Counted from the first letter of the stretch, positions 49,179 through 58,116 are shown. The stretch is 64,000 nt of DNA from Betaproteobacteria bacterium (GCA_016716425.1 JADJWJ010000010.1:109890-173889), one strand, 5' to 3'. The notes: generated by a model not told the origin, from the letters alone. Program-made: numbers and translations.

Positions 49179-50633
49179 CTAGAAGCGCGGCAGGTCCGGA
49201 TGCGGCAGCGCGTTGTGGTGCACGTGCATCCGGCCCATCTCGGCGCAGCGGTGCAGCGTGGGAACACCCTTGCCGGGATTGAGCAGCCGGTAGGCGTCGA
49301 ACGCCTCCTTGATGCCGTGGAACCGCGTCAGCTCGGCCGGCGCGAACTGCACGCACATCGAGTCGAGCTTCTCCATCCCGACGCCGTGCTCGCCGGTGAC
49401 GGTGCCGCCGACCTCGATGCACAGCGCGAGGATGCGGTCGCCGAACGCGATCGTCCGCTCCGATTCCCCGGGCTTGTTGGCGTCGAACAGGATCAGCGGA
49501 TGGAGGTTGCCGTCGCCGGCGTGGAAGACGTTCGCGCACGGCAGCCCGAACTCCTCCGACCACTTGGCGATCGCGCGCAGCACGCGCGGCAGCGCCTTGC
49601 GCGGGATCGTGCCGTCCATGCAGTAGTAGTCGGGCGAGAGGCGGCCGACGGCGGGAAACGCGTTCTTGCGCCCGGACCAGAAGAGGAGCCGCTGCGCCTC
49701 GTCCTTCGCCACGCGGATCTCGGTTGCGCCGGCGTCCGCGAGCACGCGCCGGATCTCGGCCATCTCCGCCGCGACCTCCTCCGGCGTGCCGTCCGACTCC
49801 ACCAGCAGGACCGCGGCCGCGTCGAGCGGGTAGCCGGCGTGCACGAATTCCTCGACGGCGCGCGTGGCCGGCTGGTCCATCATCTCGAGGCCGGCCGGGA
49901 TGATCCCGGCGCCGATGATGGCGCCGACGGCGGCGCCGGACTTCTCGACGTCGTCGAACGCGGCGAGCGCGACCTGCGCGAGCTGCGGCTTCGGCGTCAG
50001 CTTGACCGTGACCTCGGTGATCACGGCAAGCAGGCCTTCGCTGCCGTTGACGAGCGCCAGCAGGTCGTAGCCGGCGCTGTCGAGTGCGTCGCCGCCGAAC
50101 TCGACGATCTCGCCGGTGACGAGCACGCCACGTACGCGGCGCACGTTGTGCACGGTGAGCCCGTACTTGAGGCAGTGCACGCCGCCCGCGTTCTCGGCGA
50201 CGTTGCCGCCGATCGTGCAGGCGATCTGCGACGACGGGTCCGGCGCGTAGTACAGGCCGTGCTGCGCGGCGGCCTCGGAGATGGCGAGGTTGCGCACGCC
50301 GGGCTGGACGACGGCGGTGCGGGACAGCGCGTCGACCGCGACGATGCGCTTGAACTTCGCGAGCGACAGCACGATGCCGGCGGGATCGGGCGTCGCGCCG
50401 CCGGACAGGCTGGTGCCCGCGCCGCGCGCGACGACCGGGATGCGCGCCGCGTGGCAGATCTTGAGGATCGCCGCCACCTGCGCCTCGGTTTCCGGCAGAA
50501 CGACGGCGGCCGGCTGCGCGCGGAACAGCGTCAACCCGTCACATTCGTACGGCCGCGTCTCCTCGGCGGTGACGAGCAGCGACGACGGCGTCAGGATCGC
50601 CGCGAGTTGCGCGTGCACGTCGGTGGCGAGCAT
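49179..50633 (-). CDS. glcD: Glycolate oxidase subunit GlcD
   Basis: This 484-residue flavoprotein matches GlcD, which oxidises glycolate to glyoxylate. Key segments are PVVARGAGTSLSGGATPD, DPSSQIACTIGGNVAENAGG and ALVNGSEGLLAVITEV for FAD, and VFHAGDGNLHPL and GGTVTGEHGVGMEK for the active site. Start at ATG 50633 (MLATDVHAQLAAIL). It is the first gene of the glc run and diverges from the CoA-transferase gene. Confidence 0.95.
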   Translation of the reverse strand: MLATDVHAQLAAILTPSSLLVTAEETRPYECDGLTLFRAQPAAVVLPETEAQVAAILKICHAARIPVVARGAGTSLSGGATPDPAGIVLSLAKFKRIVAVDALSRTAVVQPGVRNLAISEAAAQHGLYYAPDPSSQIACTIGGNVAENAGGVHCLKYGLTVHNVRRVRGVLVTGEIVEFGGDALDSAGYDLLALVNGSEGLLAVITEVTVKLTPKPQLAQVALAAFDDVEKSGAAVGAIIGAGIIPAGLEMMDQPATRAVEEFVHAGYPLDAAAVLLVESDGTPEEVAAEMAEIRRVLADAGATEIRVAKDEAQRLLFWSGRKNAFPAVGRLSPDYYCMDGTIPRKALPRVLRAIAKWSEEFGLPCANVFHAGDGNLHPLILFDANKPGESERTIAFGDRILALCIEVGGTVTGEHGVGMEKLDSMCVQFAPAELTRFHGIKEAFDAYRLLNPGKGVPTLHRCAEMGRMHVHHNALPHPDLPRF

Positions 50634-50745
50634 GGAGGCGGGCGTGGCCGGGTCGTTACCGCGAGCCGTCGGACAGCGGCGGCGACACGGCCGATTATTC
50701 CACAAAGCGGAGCGCGGCCACCAAGGCGCGCCGCGCGCCGGATCG

Positions 50746-50776
50746 CCTGTACAGGCACGCGCGCATTTCCTAGAAT
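50746..50776 (+). promoter_or_regulatory. Promoter with palindromic operator before the CoA-transferase
   Basis: TGTACA (50748-50753) and TAGAAT (50771-50776) are 17 bases apart. The -35 lies inside the perfect palindrome CCTGTACAGG (50746-50755). This suggests a repressor site over the -35. The transcript would have an untranslated leader of about 115 bases. Confidence 0.5.
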
Positions 50777-50896
50777 CCCGGCGTCCATGCCGATCGCACG
50801 TTGCTCGTATATGCTCCATGTCGTGGACATGGTCGCGCCATGGCGGGCACCCGTCCGGCGCCACGCGCCCCCGCCCCTGCTGGCAACCCGCGTCCC

Positions 50897-52105
50897 ATGA
50901 ACGATCGCCCTCCGGGCGCCCCGCGCCCGCTCGCCGGACTGCGCGTCCTGGAGATGGGCGCGCTGATCGCCGGCCCGTTCTGCACGAAGCTCCTGGCCGA
51001 GTTCGGCGCCGACGTGGTGAAACTCGAGCCTCCCGGGCACGGCGACCCGCTGCGCAAGTGGCGCTATCTGCAGAATGGCACGTCGGTCTGGTGGCACGTG
51101 CAGTCGCGCGGCAAGCGCTCGATGACCTGCGACCTGCGCACGGCCGAGGGCCAGGCGATCGCGCGGGCGCTGGCGGTGAAGGCGGACATCCTCGTCGAGA
51201 ACTTCCGCCCGGGCACGCTCGAAGGCTGGGGCCTCGACTATCCGTCGCTCGCCGCCGCGAACCCCGGCCTCGTCATGGTGCGCATTTCGGGCTACGGGCA
51301 GACGGGTCCGTACCACGCGCGGCCGGGTTTCGGGGTGATCGGCGAGGCGATGGGCGGACTGCGCCACGTCACCGGCACCCCGGACCGGCCACCGGCGCGC
51401 GTCGGCGTATCCATCGGCGACACGCTGTCGGCGCTCTACGGCGTCATCGGCGCGATGTTCGCGCTCGAGCACCGCCGGCGCACGGGCACGGGCCAGGTCG
51501 TCGACGTCGCGTTGTACGAGTCGGTGTTCTCGGTCATGGAGTCGCTGCTGCCGGAGTTCGACGCGTTCGGCGCCGTGCGCGAGCGCACCGGCTCGATCCT
51601 GCCCGGCATCGCGCCGACGTCCGCGTACCGCTGCAGCGACGGCAGCTACGTGCTGATCGCCGGCAACGGCGACTCGATCTTCCGCCGGCTCTGCGGCGCG
51701 ATGGGCCGCGCCGACCTCGCCGCCGACCCGTCGCTCGCGCACAACGACGGCCGCGCGGCGAAGCAGGCGTGGCTCGACGGTGAAATCGAGACGTGGACGT
51801 CGGCACGGGACCAGGACGAGGTGCTGGCCACGATGGCGCGCGCCGACGTGCCGGCGTCGCGCATCTACTCGGTCCGCGACATCGTCGCCGACGCGCAGTA
51901 CCGTGCGCGGGGCATGATCCGCGAGATCCGCACGGCCGATGGCGGGACGCTCAAGGTGCCCGGCGTCGTGCCGAGGCTGTCCGCCACGCCGGGCGACTTC
52001 GCCGGCGGCGGCCCGCGGCTGGGCGAGCACACCGACGAGGTGATGCGCGAACTGGGATTCGACGACGCCGCGATCGCGGACCTGCGCGCACGCGGGATCG
52101 TGTAG
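50897..52105 (+). CDS. Class III CoA-transferase (CaiB/BaiF family)
   Basis: This 402-residue enzyme transfers CoA between carboxylic acids. It begins RPLAGLRVLEMGALIAGPFC and has KLEPPGHGDP and LVENFRPGTLEGWGLDY. The catalytic aspartate is D175 in VSIGDTLSALYG. The substrates (for example succinyl, formyl or mesaconyl groups) cannot be told apart from the sequence. Start at ATG 50897. The frame upstream is not family-like. No obvious pathway partner is adjacent, and the next genes converge on it. Confidence 0.92.
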   Translation: MNDRPPGAPRPLAGLRVLEMGALIAGPFCTKLLAEFGADVVKLEPPGHGDPLRKWRYLQNGTSVWWHVQSRGKRSMTCDLRTAEGQAIARALAVKADILVENFRPGTLEGWGLDYPSLAAANPGLVMVRISGYGQTGPYHARPGFGVIGEAMGGLRHVTGTPDRPPARVGVSIGDTLSALYGVIGAMFALEHRRRTGTGQVVDVALYESVFSVMESLLPEFDAFGAVRERTGSILPGIAPTSAYRCSDGSYVLIAGNGDSIFRRLCGAMGRADLAADPSLAHNDGRAAKQAWLDGEIETWTSARDQDEVLATMARADVPASRIYSVRDIVADAQYRARGMIREIRTADGGTLKVPGVVPRLSATPGDFAGGGPRLGEHTDEVMRELGFDDAAIADLRARGIV

Positions 52106-52287
52106 CGCCCCCAACGCGCTGCGGGGCCCCCCCCCGGGGGGGGGGGCCCGGGGGGGGGGGGGGGGGCGGGGGGCGGCCGGGGCCGCGGGGCGGCCCGTCG
52201 GTCGCCGGTAGCTGGCCCCCCCGAAACGCGCTTCGCGCGTCTCCCCCAAAGGGGGCAGGCGACCTCGGGGCGGCCCGTCGGTCGCCG
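52106..52287. repeat. Intergenic repeat block with long poly-C/poly-G runs
   Basis: Two copies of GGGGCGGCCCGTCGGTCGCC (52187-52206 and 52267-52286) flank a short hairpin region (ACGCGCTTCGCGCGT and CCCCCAAAGGGGG). Before them, from 52129 to about 52175, the sequence is almost pure C then G. The repeat is also found at 18226-18244. The homopolymer runs may be partly a sequencing artefact. The block separates two converging genes. Confidence 0.65.
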
Positions 52288-52884
52288 TTACGCCGGCGGC
52301 AGCGTCAGCGCGCGCTCGAGCATCGTCCGCGTCGTCGCCAGGATGCGCGCGCGCGCATCGGGGGCCGCCACCGCACGCGCCAGAACGACGGCGCCCACGC
52401 ACGCGGAGTACACGGCCAGCGCCGCCTGCCGCCGCGTCATGCCGGGCACGTCCGGAAAGTGCGCGGCGATCCGGTCGAGCAGCGTCCCGGTCCGCTCGGC
52501 GAACGCGTTGCGGAACTCCCGGCTACCGCGCGCCACGTCGGGCAGGAACAGCGTGAGCGGGCAGGCGTGCTCGAGCGCCGGGTCGTCCGCCTGCGCGAGG
52601 TAGGCGCCGATCAGCGCCCGCACCCACGGGGCGCCGTCGGGCACCGGCGCGAGCGACGCGAGGAGCCGGTCGACGCTCGCCTCCAGGCCGGCGAGCAGCG
52701 CCGCCTGGGCAAGGGCGTCCTTGGACGGAAAGTGCGCGTAGAAGCCACCGACGGTGAGCCCGGCCTCGCGCATCACCGCGTCCACCGACGCGGACGCGAC
52801 CCCCTTCGCCTTCATCACCCGGTCGGCGGCCCGGAGGATGCGGGTGCGTGTTTCGGGCTTGTGTTCTTTCGCGTACCGTGCCAT
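52288..52884 (-). CDS. TetR/AcrR-family regulator
   Basis: This 198-residue repressor has an N-terminal helix-turn-helix (about residues 9-52; TRTRILRAADRVMKAKGV and AGLTVGGFYAHFPSKDAL) and a variable ligand domain (CPLTLFLPDVARG is typical of a common subgroup). The ATG at 52884 gives MARYAKEHKPETR. An ATG at 52893 adds three residues. It diverges from a GNAT gene over a short AT-rich palindromic region, so it probably regulates itself and that gene. Confidence 0.9.
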   Translation of the reverse strand: MARYAKEHKPETRTRILRAADRVMKAKGVASASVDAVMREAGLTVGGFYAHFPSKDALAQAALLAGLEASVDRLLASLAPVPDGAPWVRALIGAYLAQADDPALEHACPLTLFLPDVARGSREFRNAFAERTGTLLDRIAAHFPDVPGMTRRQAALAVYSACVGAVVLARAVAAPDARARILATTRTMLERALTLPPA

Positions 52885-52891
52885 GATGTTC

Positions 52892-52910
52892 ATAATATTA
52901 TATTTATAAT
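52892..52910. promoter_or_regulatory. AT-rich operator between tetR-type and GNAT genes
   Basis: ATAATATTAT (52892-52901) is a perfect palindrome and overlaps ATTATATTTATAAT (52897-52910), which has 6-base arms. It is strikingly AT-rich in this GC-rich genome. It also contains TATAAT on the minus strand, a possible -10. Confidence 0.5.
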
Positions 52911-52950
52911 TCGATGGCAATCCCTCGGTACAACCCACCGGGAGTCCGCG

Positions 52951-53514
52951 ATGTTGCCCTTTTCGTGGTCGTTCTTTCGCCCCGCCGAGCCGGTGCCCAC
53001 ACTCCCGGACGGCAGGCCACTGCGCATCCAGCCGGTCACGCCGGCGGCCAAGGCGCTGCTCGTCCGCGGGCTTGCCGCCGTCTCGCCGGAGTCGAGCCAC
53101 CGGCGCTTCTTTACGGTGCGCCGGCAATTCTCCGACGCCGAACTCGACGCGCTGACCAATCTCGACGGCGACAGCCGGTTCGCGCTGGGCGCGACGGTGC
53201 GGGCGGTCGACGGCAGCGTGGACCCGGTCGGCATCGCGCGGTACGCGCGGCTCGCCGATGCGCCGGCCGTCGCCGAGATCGCGATCCTCGTCGTCGACGC
53301 GTTCCAGGGCCAAGGGGTCGGACGGGTGCTGCTGCGGCGACTCGCCTCGGCGGCGCTCGCGCGCGGGATCGCCCGCTTCCGCGGCATCGTGCAACCCGAC
53401 AACCGTCCGATCATCCGGCTGCTGACGCGTCTCGCGGCGGAGCCGCGCGTCGCGCCCGAAGGCGAGTTCCTGACGATCGACATCGACCTGGCGGCGCTGC
53501 GTCCGGCGGCATAA
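52951..53514 (+). CDS. GNAT acetyltransferase
   Basis: This 187-residue GNAT protein shows the acetyl-CoA site VDAFQGQGVGRVLLRRL and the C-terminal IVQPDNRPIIRLLTRL. The layout, with DGRPLRIQPVTPAAKALLVRGLAAVSPESSHRRFF-like N-terminal strands (only parts cited), resembles GNAT domains found in protein lysine acetyltransferases. The substrate is unknown. The ATG at 52951 is preceded by GGGAG. It is divergent from the TetR-type gene. Confidence 0.85.
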   Translation: MLPFSWSFFRPAEPVPTLPDGRPLRIQPVTPAAKALLVRGLAAVSPESSHRRFFTVRRQFSDAELDALTNLDGDSRFALGATVRAVDGSVDPVGIARYARLADAPAVAEIAILVVDAFQGQGVGRVLLRRLASAALARGIARFRGIVQPDNRPIIRLLTRLAAEPRVAPEGEFLTIDIDLAALRPAA

Positions 53515-53544
53515 GGCAGGTGCATCGGACCGCGCAGCACTCGC

Positions 53545-53949
53545 TCAGCCCGGCGGTCCCTTGAGCTCGACGGTGTTGCCGTCGGGATCCGTGACGTAGA
53601 TCGACGGGCCTCCGCCTTCGGCCCCGACGCGCGAAGCCGTCGGCCCCGCCGGAATCGCGTGGCGCGCGAGGTCCGCGCGGATGGCGGCTTCGTCCCACGG
53701 CTCGACACGCACACAGAAGTGGTCGACGTTGCGGCCCGCGGTCCCCGGGCCGGCGCCGCCGGCCGTGCCGCGCGTGCCGGGCAGCGGCACGAGGTCGATC
53801 AGGCTGCGCCCCGCGCGCAGCTGCACGAGGCCGATCGCGTCCACCCGCCGCTCGACCGTGCACCCGAGTACATCGCAATAGAACGCGAGCGCGCGCGCGA
53901 GGTCGGCCACGCGCAGCACAACGTGGTCGATCTCGCGGATGCGGATCAT
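53545..53949 (-). CDS. Glyoxalase/fosfomycin-resistance (VOC) family protein
   Basis: This 134-residue vicinal-oxygen-chelate protein has paired beta-alpha-beta modules with metal ligands H9 (IREIDHVVLRV), H77 (NVDHFCVRV) and E128 (DPDGNTVELKG). The reaction cannot be named; dioxygenase, lyase and epimerase activities occur in the family. It lies 22 bases after the SDR gene at the end of a leftward cluster with aldehyde dehydrogenase and a solute-binding protein. Confidence 0.88.
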   Translation of the reverse strand: MIRIREIDHVVLRVADLARALAFYCDVLGCTVERRVDAIGLVQLRAGRSLIDLVPLPGTRGTAGGAGPGTAGRNVDHFCVRVEPWDEAAIRADLARHAIPAGPTASRVGAEGGGPSIYVTDPDGNTVELKGPPG

Positions 53950-53971
53950 CGCGCGCGGCGGCGGCGCCGTG

Positions 53972-54727
53972 TCAGACGCAGCGGCCGCCGTCGACCTCGA
54001 GGCACGCGCCGGTGATGAACGACGCCTCGTCGGACGCGAAGAACACGGCCGCAGTCGCGATGTCGGACGGCTGCGACAGGCGGCCGAGCGGGATCGACGC
54101 GACGAACTGCGCGCGCCGCTCCGGCGTGTCCTGCCCCATGAAGTCGGACAGCATCGCCGTCTCGCCGGCGACCGGGTTGATCACGTTGACCCGGATGTTG
54201 TCCTTCGCGAGCTCGGCCGCCATCGACCGCGACGTCACGATCGCGGCGCCCTTGCTGCCGTTGTACCAGGTGAGCCCGGGCCGCGGCCGCACGCCGGCCG
54301 TCGACGCGATCGTGATGAACACGCCGCTCTTCCGCTCGCGCATGTGCGGCACCGCGTGCTTCGCCGTCAGGAAGAGGCTCTTCACGTTCACCTGGTAGAT
54401 GCGGTCGAACTCGGCCTCGCTGACGTCGAGCATCGGCTGGTTCCGGTGCGTGGTGCCCGCGTTGTTCACGATGACGTCGAGCCCGCCGAAGGACGCCAGC
54501 GCGAAATCGACCAGTCGCCTGACGTCGGCGTCGCGCGAGACGTCGCCCGCGAGGAAACGTGCCGTGCCGCCGGCGTCCACGATGTCCTGCACCGTGCGCT
54601 CGCCGTTCTCGGCGTTGACGTCGTTCACGATCACCTTCGCGCCTTCCACCGCGAAGCGCTGCGCGATGCCTCGACCGAAGCCGGAGCCCGCGCCCGTGAC
54701 GAGCGCGATCTTGCCTTGCAACCGCAT
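53972..54727 (-). CDS. Short-chain dehydrogenase/reductase
   Basis: This 251-residue classical SDR has the cofactor loop VTGAGSGFGRGIA, NNAG (VIVNNAGTTH), and the catalytic Ser and YxxxK (ITIASTAG and WYNGSKGAA). D38 (IVNDVN) at the end of the second strand suggests NAD rather than NADP. It ends GACLEVDGGRCV as in the FabG-like branch. By neighbours it probably works with the aldehyde dehydrogenase on an alcohol or sugar derivative. Confidence 0.9.
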   Translation of the reverse strand: MRLQGKIALVTGAGSGFGRGIAQRFAVEGAKVIVNDVNAENGERTVQDIVDAGGTARFLAGDVSRDADVRRLVDFALASFGGLDVIVNNAGTTHRNQPMLDVSEAEFDRIYQVNVKSLFLTAKHAVPHMRERKSGVFITIASTAGVRPRPGLTWYNGSKGAAIVTSRSMAAELAKDNIRVNVINPVAGETAMLSDFMGQDTPERRAQFVASIPLGRLSQPSDIATAAVFFASDEASFITGACLEVDGGRCV

Positions 54728-54770
54728 GCCGCTCTCCCCTGTCGTCGTTGTCGGTGCCGTCGCCGGTCCG

Positions 54771-56243
54771 TCAGCCGTGCCTGACCACCACCGTCTTCAC
54801 CGTCGTGAAGCCGAACAGCGCCTCGAAGCCCTTCTCGCGCCCGTGTCCCGAATGCTTGACGCCGCCGAACGGCAGTTCGACGCCGCCACCGGCGCCGTAA
54901 TTGTTGACGAACACCTGCCCGCTCTGCACGGCGCGCGCCAGCCGCAGCTGCCGCGCGCCGTCCTGTGTCCACACGCCGGCGACCAGGCCGAAGTCGGTGG
55001 CGTTGGCGAGCCGGATCGCGTCCGCCTCGTCGGCGAACGGCAACGCCGCCAGCACCGGGCCGAACACCTCGTCGCACACCAGCCGGTGCCCGATGGGCAC
55101 GTCGCGCAGCAGTGTGGGCGCAGCGTAGAAGCCGCCGGCAGGCGCGTCGGCGGCGACCGTGCCCTGCGCGACCGTCGCGATGCCGTCGCGCGCCGCGGAC
55201 GCGAGGAAGTCGCGGACCCGAGCGAGCTGTGTGGCGCGGATCAGCGGCCCGCAGTCCAGGTCGGCGAGCGCGGGGCCGGCCACCAGCGCGGCGAAGCGCT
55301 CGCCCAACCGTGCGAGCACCTCCTCGTAGCGCGAGCGCTCGACCAGCAGCCTGCTGCCCGCCGAGCACGTCTGCCCGGCGTTCTGCACGATCGCGTTGAC
55401 CAGCGCCGGCAGCGCCGCCTCGATGTCGGCGTCCGCGAACACGATCTGCGGCGACTTGCCGCCCAGTTCCAGCGTGACCGGGCAGTGCCGCTGCGATGCC
55501 GCCGCGCCCACCCACGCGCCGGTCGCCGGCGAGCCGGTGAACGAGATGTGCCGGATGCCGGGATGCTCGACCAGCGCCGCGCCGGCCTCCGCGCCGAGCC
55601 CGGTGACGATGTTGAGCGCGCCCGGCGGCAGCCCCGCCTCCGCGGCCAGCTCGGCCACGCGCAGCAGCGACAGACAAGCGTCTTCGGCGGGCTTGACCAC
55701 GCACGCGTTGCCGGCGGCGAGCGCGCCGCCGACGGAGCGCCCGAAGATCTGCAGCGGGTAGTTCCACGGGATGACGTGTCCGGTGACGCCGTGCGGCTCG
55801 CGCCACGTGAGGACGGTGAAGCCCTCCGGATACGGAATGGTCGTCCCGTGCAGCTTGTCGGAGGCGCCGCCGTAGAACTCGAAGTAGCGCGCGCAGGCGG
55901 CGACGTCGGCGCGCGCCTGCGCAAGCGGCTTGCCGCAGTCGCGCGCCTCGATCAACGCGAGCTCGTCGGCGCGGTCGAGGATGAGCCGGGACAGCGTCCC
56001 GAGCAGCCGCCCCTTCTCCGCGGGTGCCAGCCGGCCCCATGCGCCGTCGCGCGCGGCCTCGGCGGCGCGCACCGCTGTGCCGACGTCGTCGGCGTTGCCG
56101 CGCGCGATCGCCGCGAACGGCGCGCCGTCCGACGGATCGACCATCGGCAGCTCCCCGCCCCCGGCGGGCGCCTGCCAGCGGTTGGCGATGAAGTTCTGCG
56201 CCGGCGTCGTGATCGCCGGCCACTGCGGATGCGGTGCATTCAT
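54771..56243 (-). CDS. NAD(P)-dependent aldehyde dehydrogenase
   Basis: This 490-residue enzyme has all ALDH landmarks: VIPWNYPLQIFGR with the oxyanion Asn161, FTGSPATGAWV, the general base E259 in TLELGGKSPQ, and the catalytic C293 in QNAGQTCSAGSR. It is similar to betaine-aldehyde and semialdehyde dehydrogenases. The specific aldehyde is not clear. Start at ATG 56243. It is in line with the solute-binding protein upstream and the SDR and VOC genes downstream. Confidence 0.93.
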   Translation of the reverse strand: MNAPHPQWPAITTPAQNFIANRWQAPAGGGELPMVDPSDGAPFAAIARGNADDVGTAVRAAEAARDGAWGRLAPAEKGRLLGTLSRLILDRADELALIEARDCGKPLAQARADVAACARYFEFYGGASDKLHGTTIPYPEGFTVLTWREPHGVTGHVIPWNYPLQIFGRSVGGALAAGNACVVKPAEDACLSLLRVAELAAEAGLPPGALNIVTGLGAEAGAALVEHPGIRHISFTGSPATGAWVGAAASQRHCPVTLELGGKSPQIVFADADIEAALPALVNAIVQNAGQTCSAGSRLLVERSRYEEVLARLGERFAALVAGPALADLDCGPLIRATQLARVRDFLASAARDGIATVAQGTVAADAPAGGFYAAPTLLRDVPIGHRLVCDEVFGPVLAALPFADEADAIRLANATDFGLVAGVWTQDGARQLRLARAVQSGQVFVNNYGAGGGVELPFGGVKHSGHGREKGFEALFGFTTVKTVVVRHG

Positions 56244-56331
56244 CGTGACGACTCCAGTGCCGCGCCACCGTGCGCCGGCCGCGGCCGGCGCAACCGGTGT
56301 CGCCGCGCGGTCACCCGAGGACGCGGACCCC

Positions 56332-57897
56332 TCACTTCTTCGGGACGAACTTCCAGGCCAGCGTCTGCTCGTCGACGCGCGGCGTGTACGTGATGCCGTC
56401 GCGCGTCGCCCACAGGCTGATCTGGAAGTGCAGCGGTATGAGCCCGGTGTCGCCGATCGCGAGCTCGGCGGCGCGCTGCAGGTACGCCTCGCGCTTGACG
56501 TCGTCGACCGTCTGCAGCGCGTCCTCGGTGAGCGCGTCGACCTTGGTATTCGAGTACCGGCCGCGGTTGGCGGTGCCGAAGCCACGGTCCTTGTTGAACG
56601 TCATCAGCAGCGCCTTCAGCGACGACGACGACTCCCCGGTGCCGGTGCTCCAGCCGGCCTGCAGCACCGAGAACTTGAGCTCGGTCGCCTGCGGAAAGAA
56701 CGTCGCCGACGGCATCGCGACCACCTTGGTCGGGATGCCGCCGCGCGTCCACATCTGCGCGATCGCCTGCGCGATCTTGGCGTCGTTCACGTAGCGGTTG
56801 TTGGTCGCGTGCAGCGTGACCTCGAAGCCGTCCGGGTACCCGGCCTCGACGAGCAGCTTCTTCGCACCCTCGGGGTCGAACGCCTCGACCTTGAGGTTCT
56901 TCGTCGCGCCGAACAGGAAGTCGGGCACGACCTGCCCGGCGGGCACCGCCTCGCCCTCCATCACGCGCTCGACGATCGCCGGGCGGTTGATCATCTTGGA
57001 CAGTGCCTTGCGGACGCGAGCGTCCTTCAGCGGGTTGCGATCGAGCGGCTTGCCGTCCTTGCCCGTCACGGTCGGCGTGACGCTGCGGTCGCTGTCCATG
57101 TGCACGTACATGAGCCGGTCGGACACGCTGCGGTAGATCGCAAGCCGCCTGTCGGCCTTGAGCTTCGCGACGTCGGCCGTCGGCACCGCTTCGATCACCT
57201 GCACGTCGCCGGCCAGCAGCGCCGCGACGCGCGCCGCGTCCTGCGTCAGGATCCGCAGCGTCACCTTCTCCCACTGCGTCCTGCCGCCCCACCACGCGTC
57301 GTTGCGCGCGAGCTCGAGGCGGTCGCCCTTGGCGAAGCGGACGAGCTTGTACGGGCCGGTGCCGATCGCCGCCTTGCCCGAGTTGAAGTCCTCGGTGGTC
57401 GCGCTGGCGAACTGCTTGTTGATGATCGCGACCTGCGACATGTCCGACGGCATCAGCGGGTAGGGTGTGGCCGTCCTGAACCGGATCGTGTGCGGGTCGA
57501 CCACCTCGATCCTCTGGATCTGCTTCGTGTACGCGGTGAACGGCGACGGGCTGTTCGGCACCTTCGGCACCCGCTCGATCGACGCCACGACGTCGGCGGC
57601 CGTGAAGTCGCTGCCGTCGTGGAACTTGACGCCCTTCCGCAGCTTGAATTCCCACGTCGTCGGGTCGATCGCCTTCCACTCGGTCGCCAGCGACGGCTGC
57701 GGCTGCGACTTTTCGTTGCGCTCGACGAGATACCCGTACAGATGCGAGGCGACGTTGTTGTTCGGCGTCAGGTTGTGATAGTGCGGGTCCGTCGACGTGA
57801 CGTCGGTGCCGAGGCCGATCACGAGGTTGGCCGCGTACGCGGGAAGCGCGGCACAGACGGCCGCGAACGCGGCACAGAGGGAGCGGGCGAGGCGCAT
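56332..57897 (-). CDS. Peptide/oligopeptide-type ABC solute-binding protein (SBP_bac_5)
   Basis: This 521-residue periplasmic protein has a 22-residue signal peptide (cleavage PAYA|AN) and matches the family 5 binding proteins (DppA/OppA-like). Typical segments are TDPHYHNLTPNNNVASHLYGYL, WEFKLRKGVKFHDGSDFTAADVVASIER (cited in part) and GTGPYKLVRFAKGD. The ligand may be a peptide, nickel or an opine. No permease or ATPase gene lies in this window next to it, so it is an orphan here. A clear promoter precedes it. Confidence 0.92.
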   Translation of the reverse strand: MRLARSLCAAFAAVCAALPAYAANLVIGLGTDVTSTDPHYHNLTPNNNVASHLYGYLVERNEKSQPQPSLATEWKAIDPTTWEFKLRKGVKFHDGSDFTAADVVASIERVPKVPNSPSPFTAYTKQIQRIEVVDPHTIRFRTATPYPLMPSDMSQVAIINKQFASATTEDFNSGKAAIGTGPYKLVRFAKGDRLELARNDAWWGGRTQWEKVTLRILTQDAARVAALLAGDVQVIEAVPTADVAKLKADRRLAIYRSVSDRLMYVHMDSDRSVTPTVTGKDGKPLDRNPLKDARVRKALSKMINRPAIVERVMEGEAVPAGQVVPDFLFGATKNLKVEAFDPEGAKKLLVEAGYPDGFEVTLHATNNRYVNDAKIAQAIAQMWTRGGIPTKVVAMPSATFFPQATELKFSVLQAGWSTGTGESSSSLKALLMTFNKDRGFGTANRGRYSNTKVDALTEDALQTVDDVKREAYLQRAAELAIGDTGLIPLHFQISLWATRDGITYTPRVDEQTLAWKFVPKK

Positions 57898-57969
57898 CGG
57901 GAGGTCTCCGGGAGGCGGGGGCGGCACGCGCCGGCGGGCGCTGACGGTGGCACGGTGCACGAGCGGCCA

Positions 57970-57998
57970 AGGATAGCGCAATGCGTTTCCGTTTGTAA
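57970..57998 (-). promoter_or_regulatory. Promoter of the solute-binding protein gene
   Basis: On the minus strand TTACAA (57993-57998) and TATCCT (57970-57975) are 17 bases apart, 73 bases before the ATG at 57897. Confidence 0.55.
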
Positions 57999-58116
57999 CA
58001 GACGGCCCGGCAGCGGCCCGGGGGTCAACCGGCCGCCGTGCCGTGGCGTTCTTGTCCGCAGGTTCCGGCGCCCGCGTCGCGACGCGCCGGCCGTCCAACC
58101 ACGGAGAGTGCCCGCC

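Noticed and set aside
47838..50900. A 1020-codon open frame on the plus strand
   Set aside because: It is antisense to glcD and the lactate dehydrogenase-like gene, is Arg/His/Asp-rich with no domain, and is an effect of high GC content.
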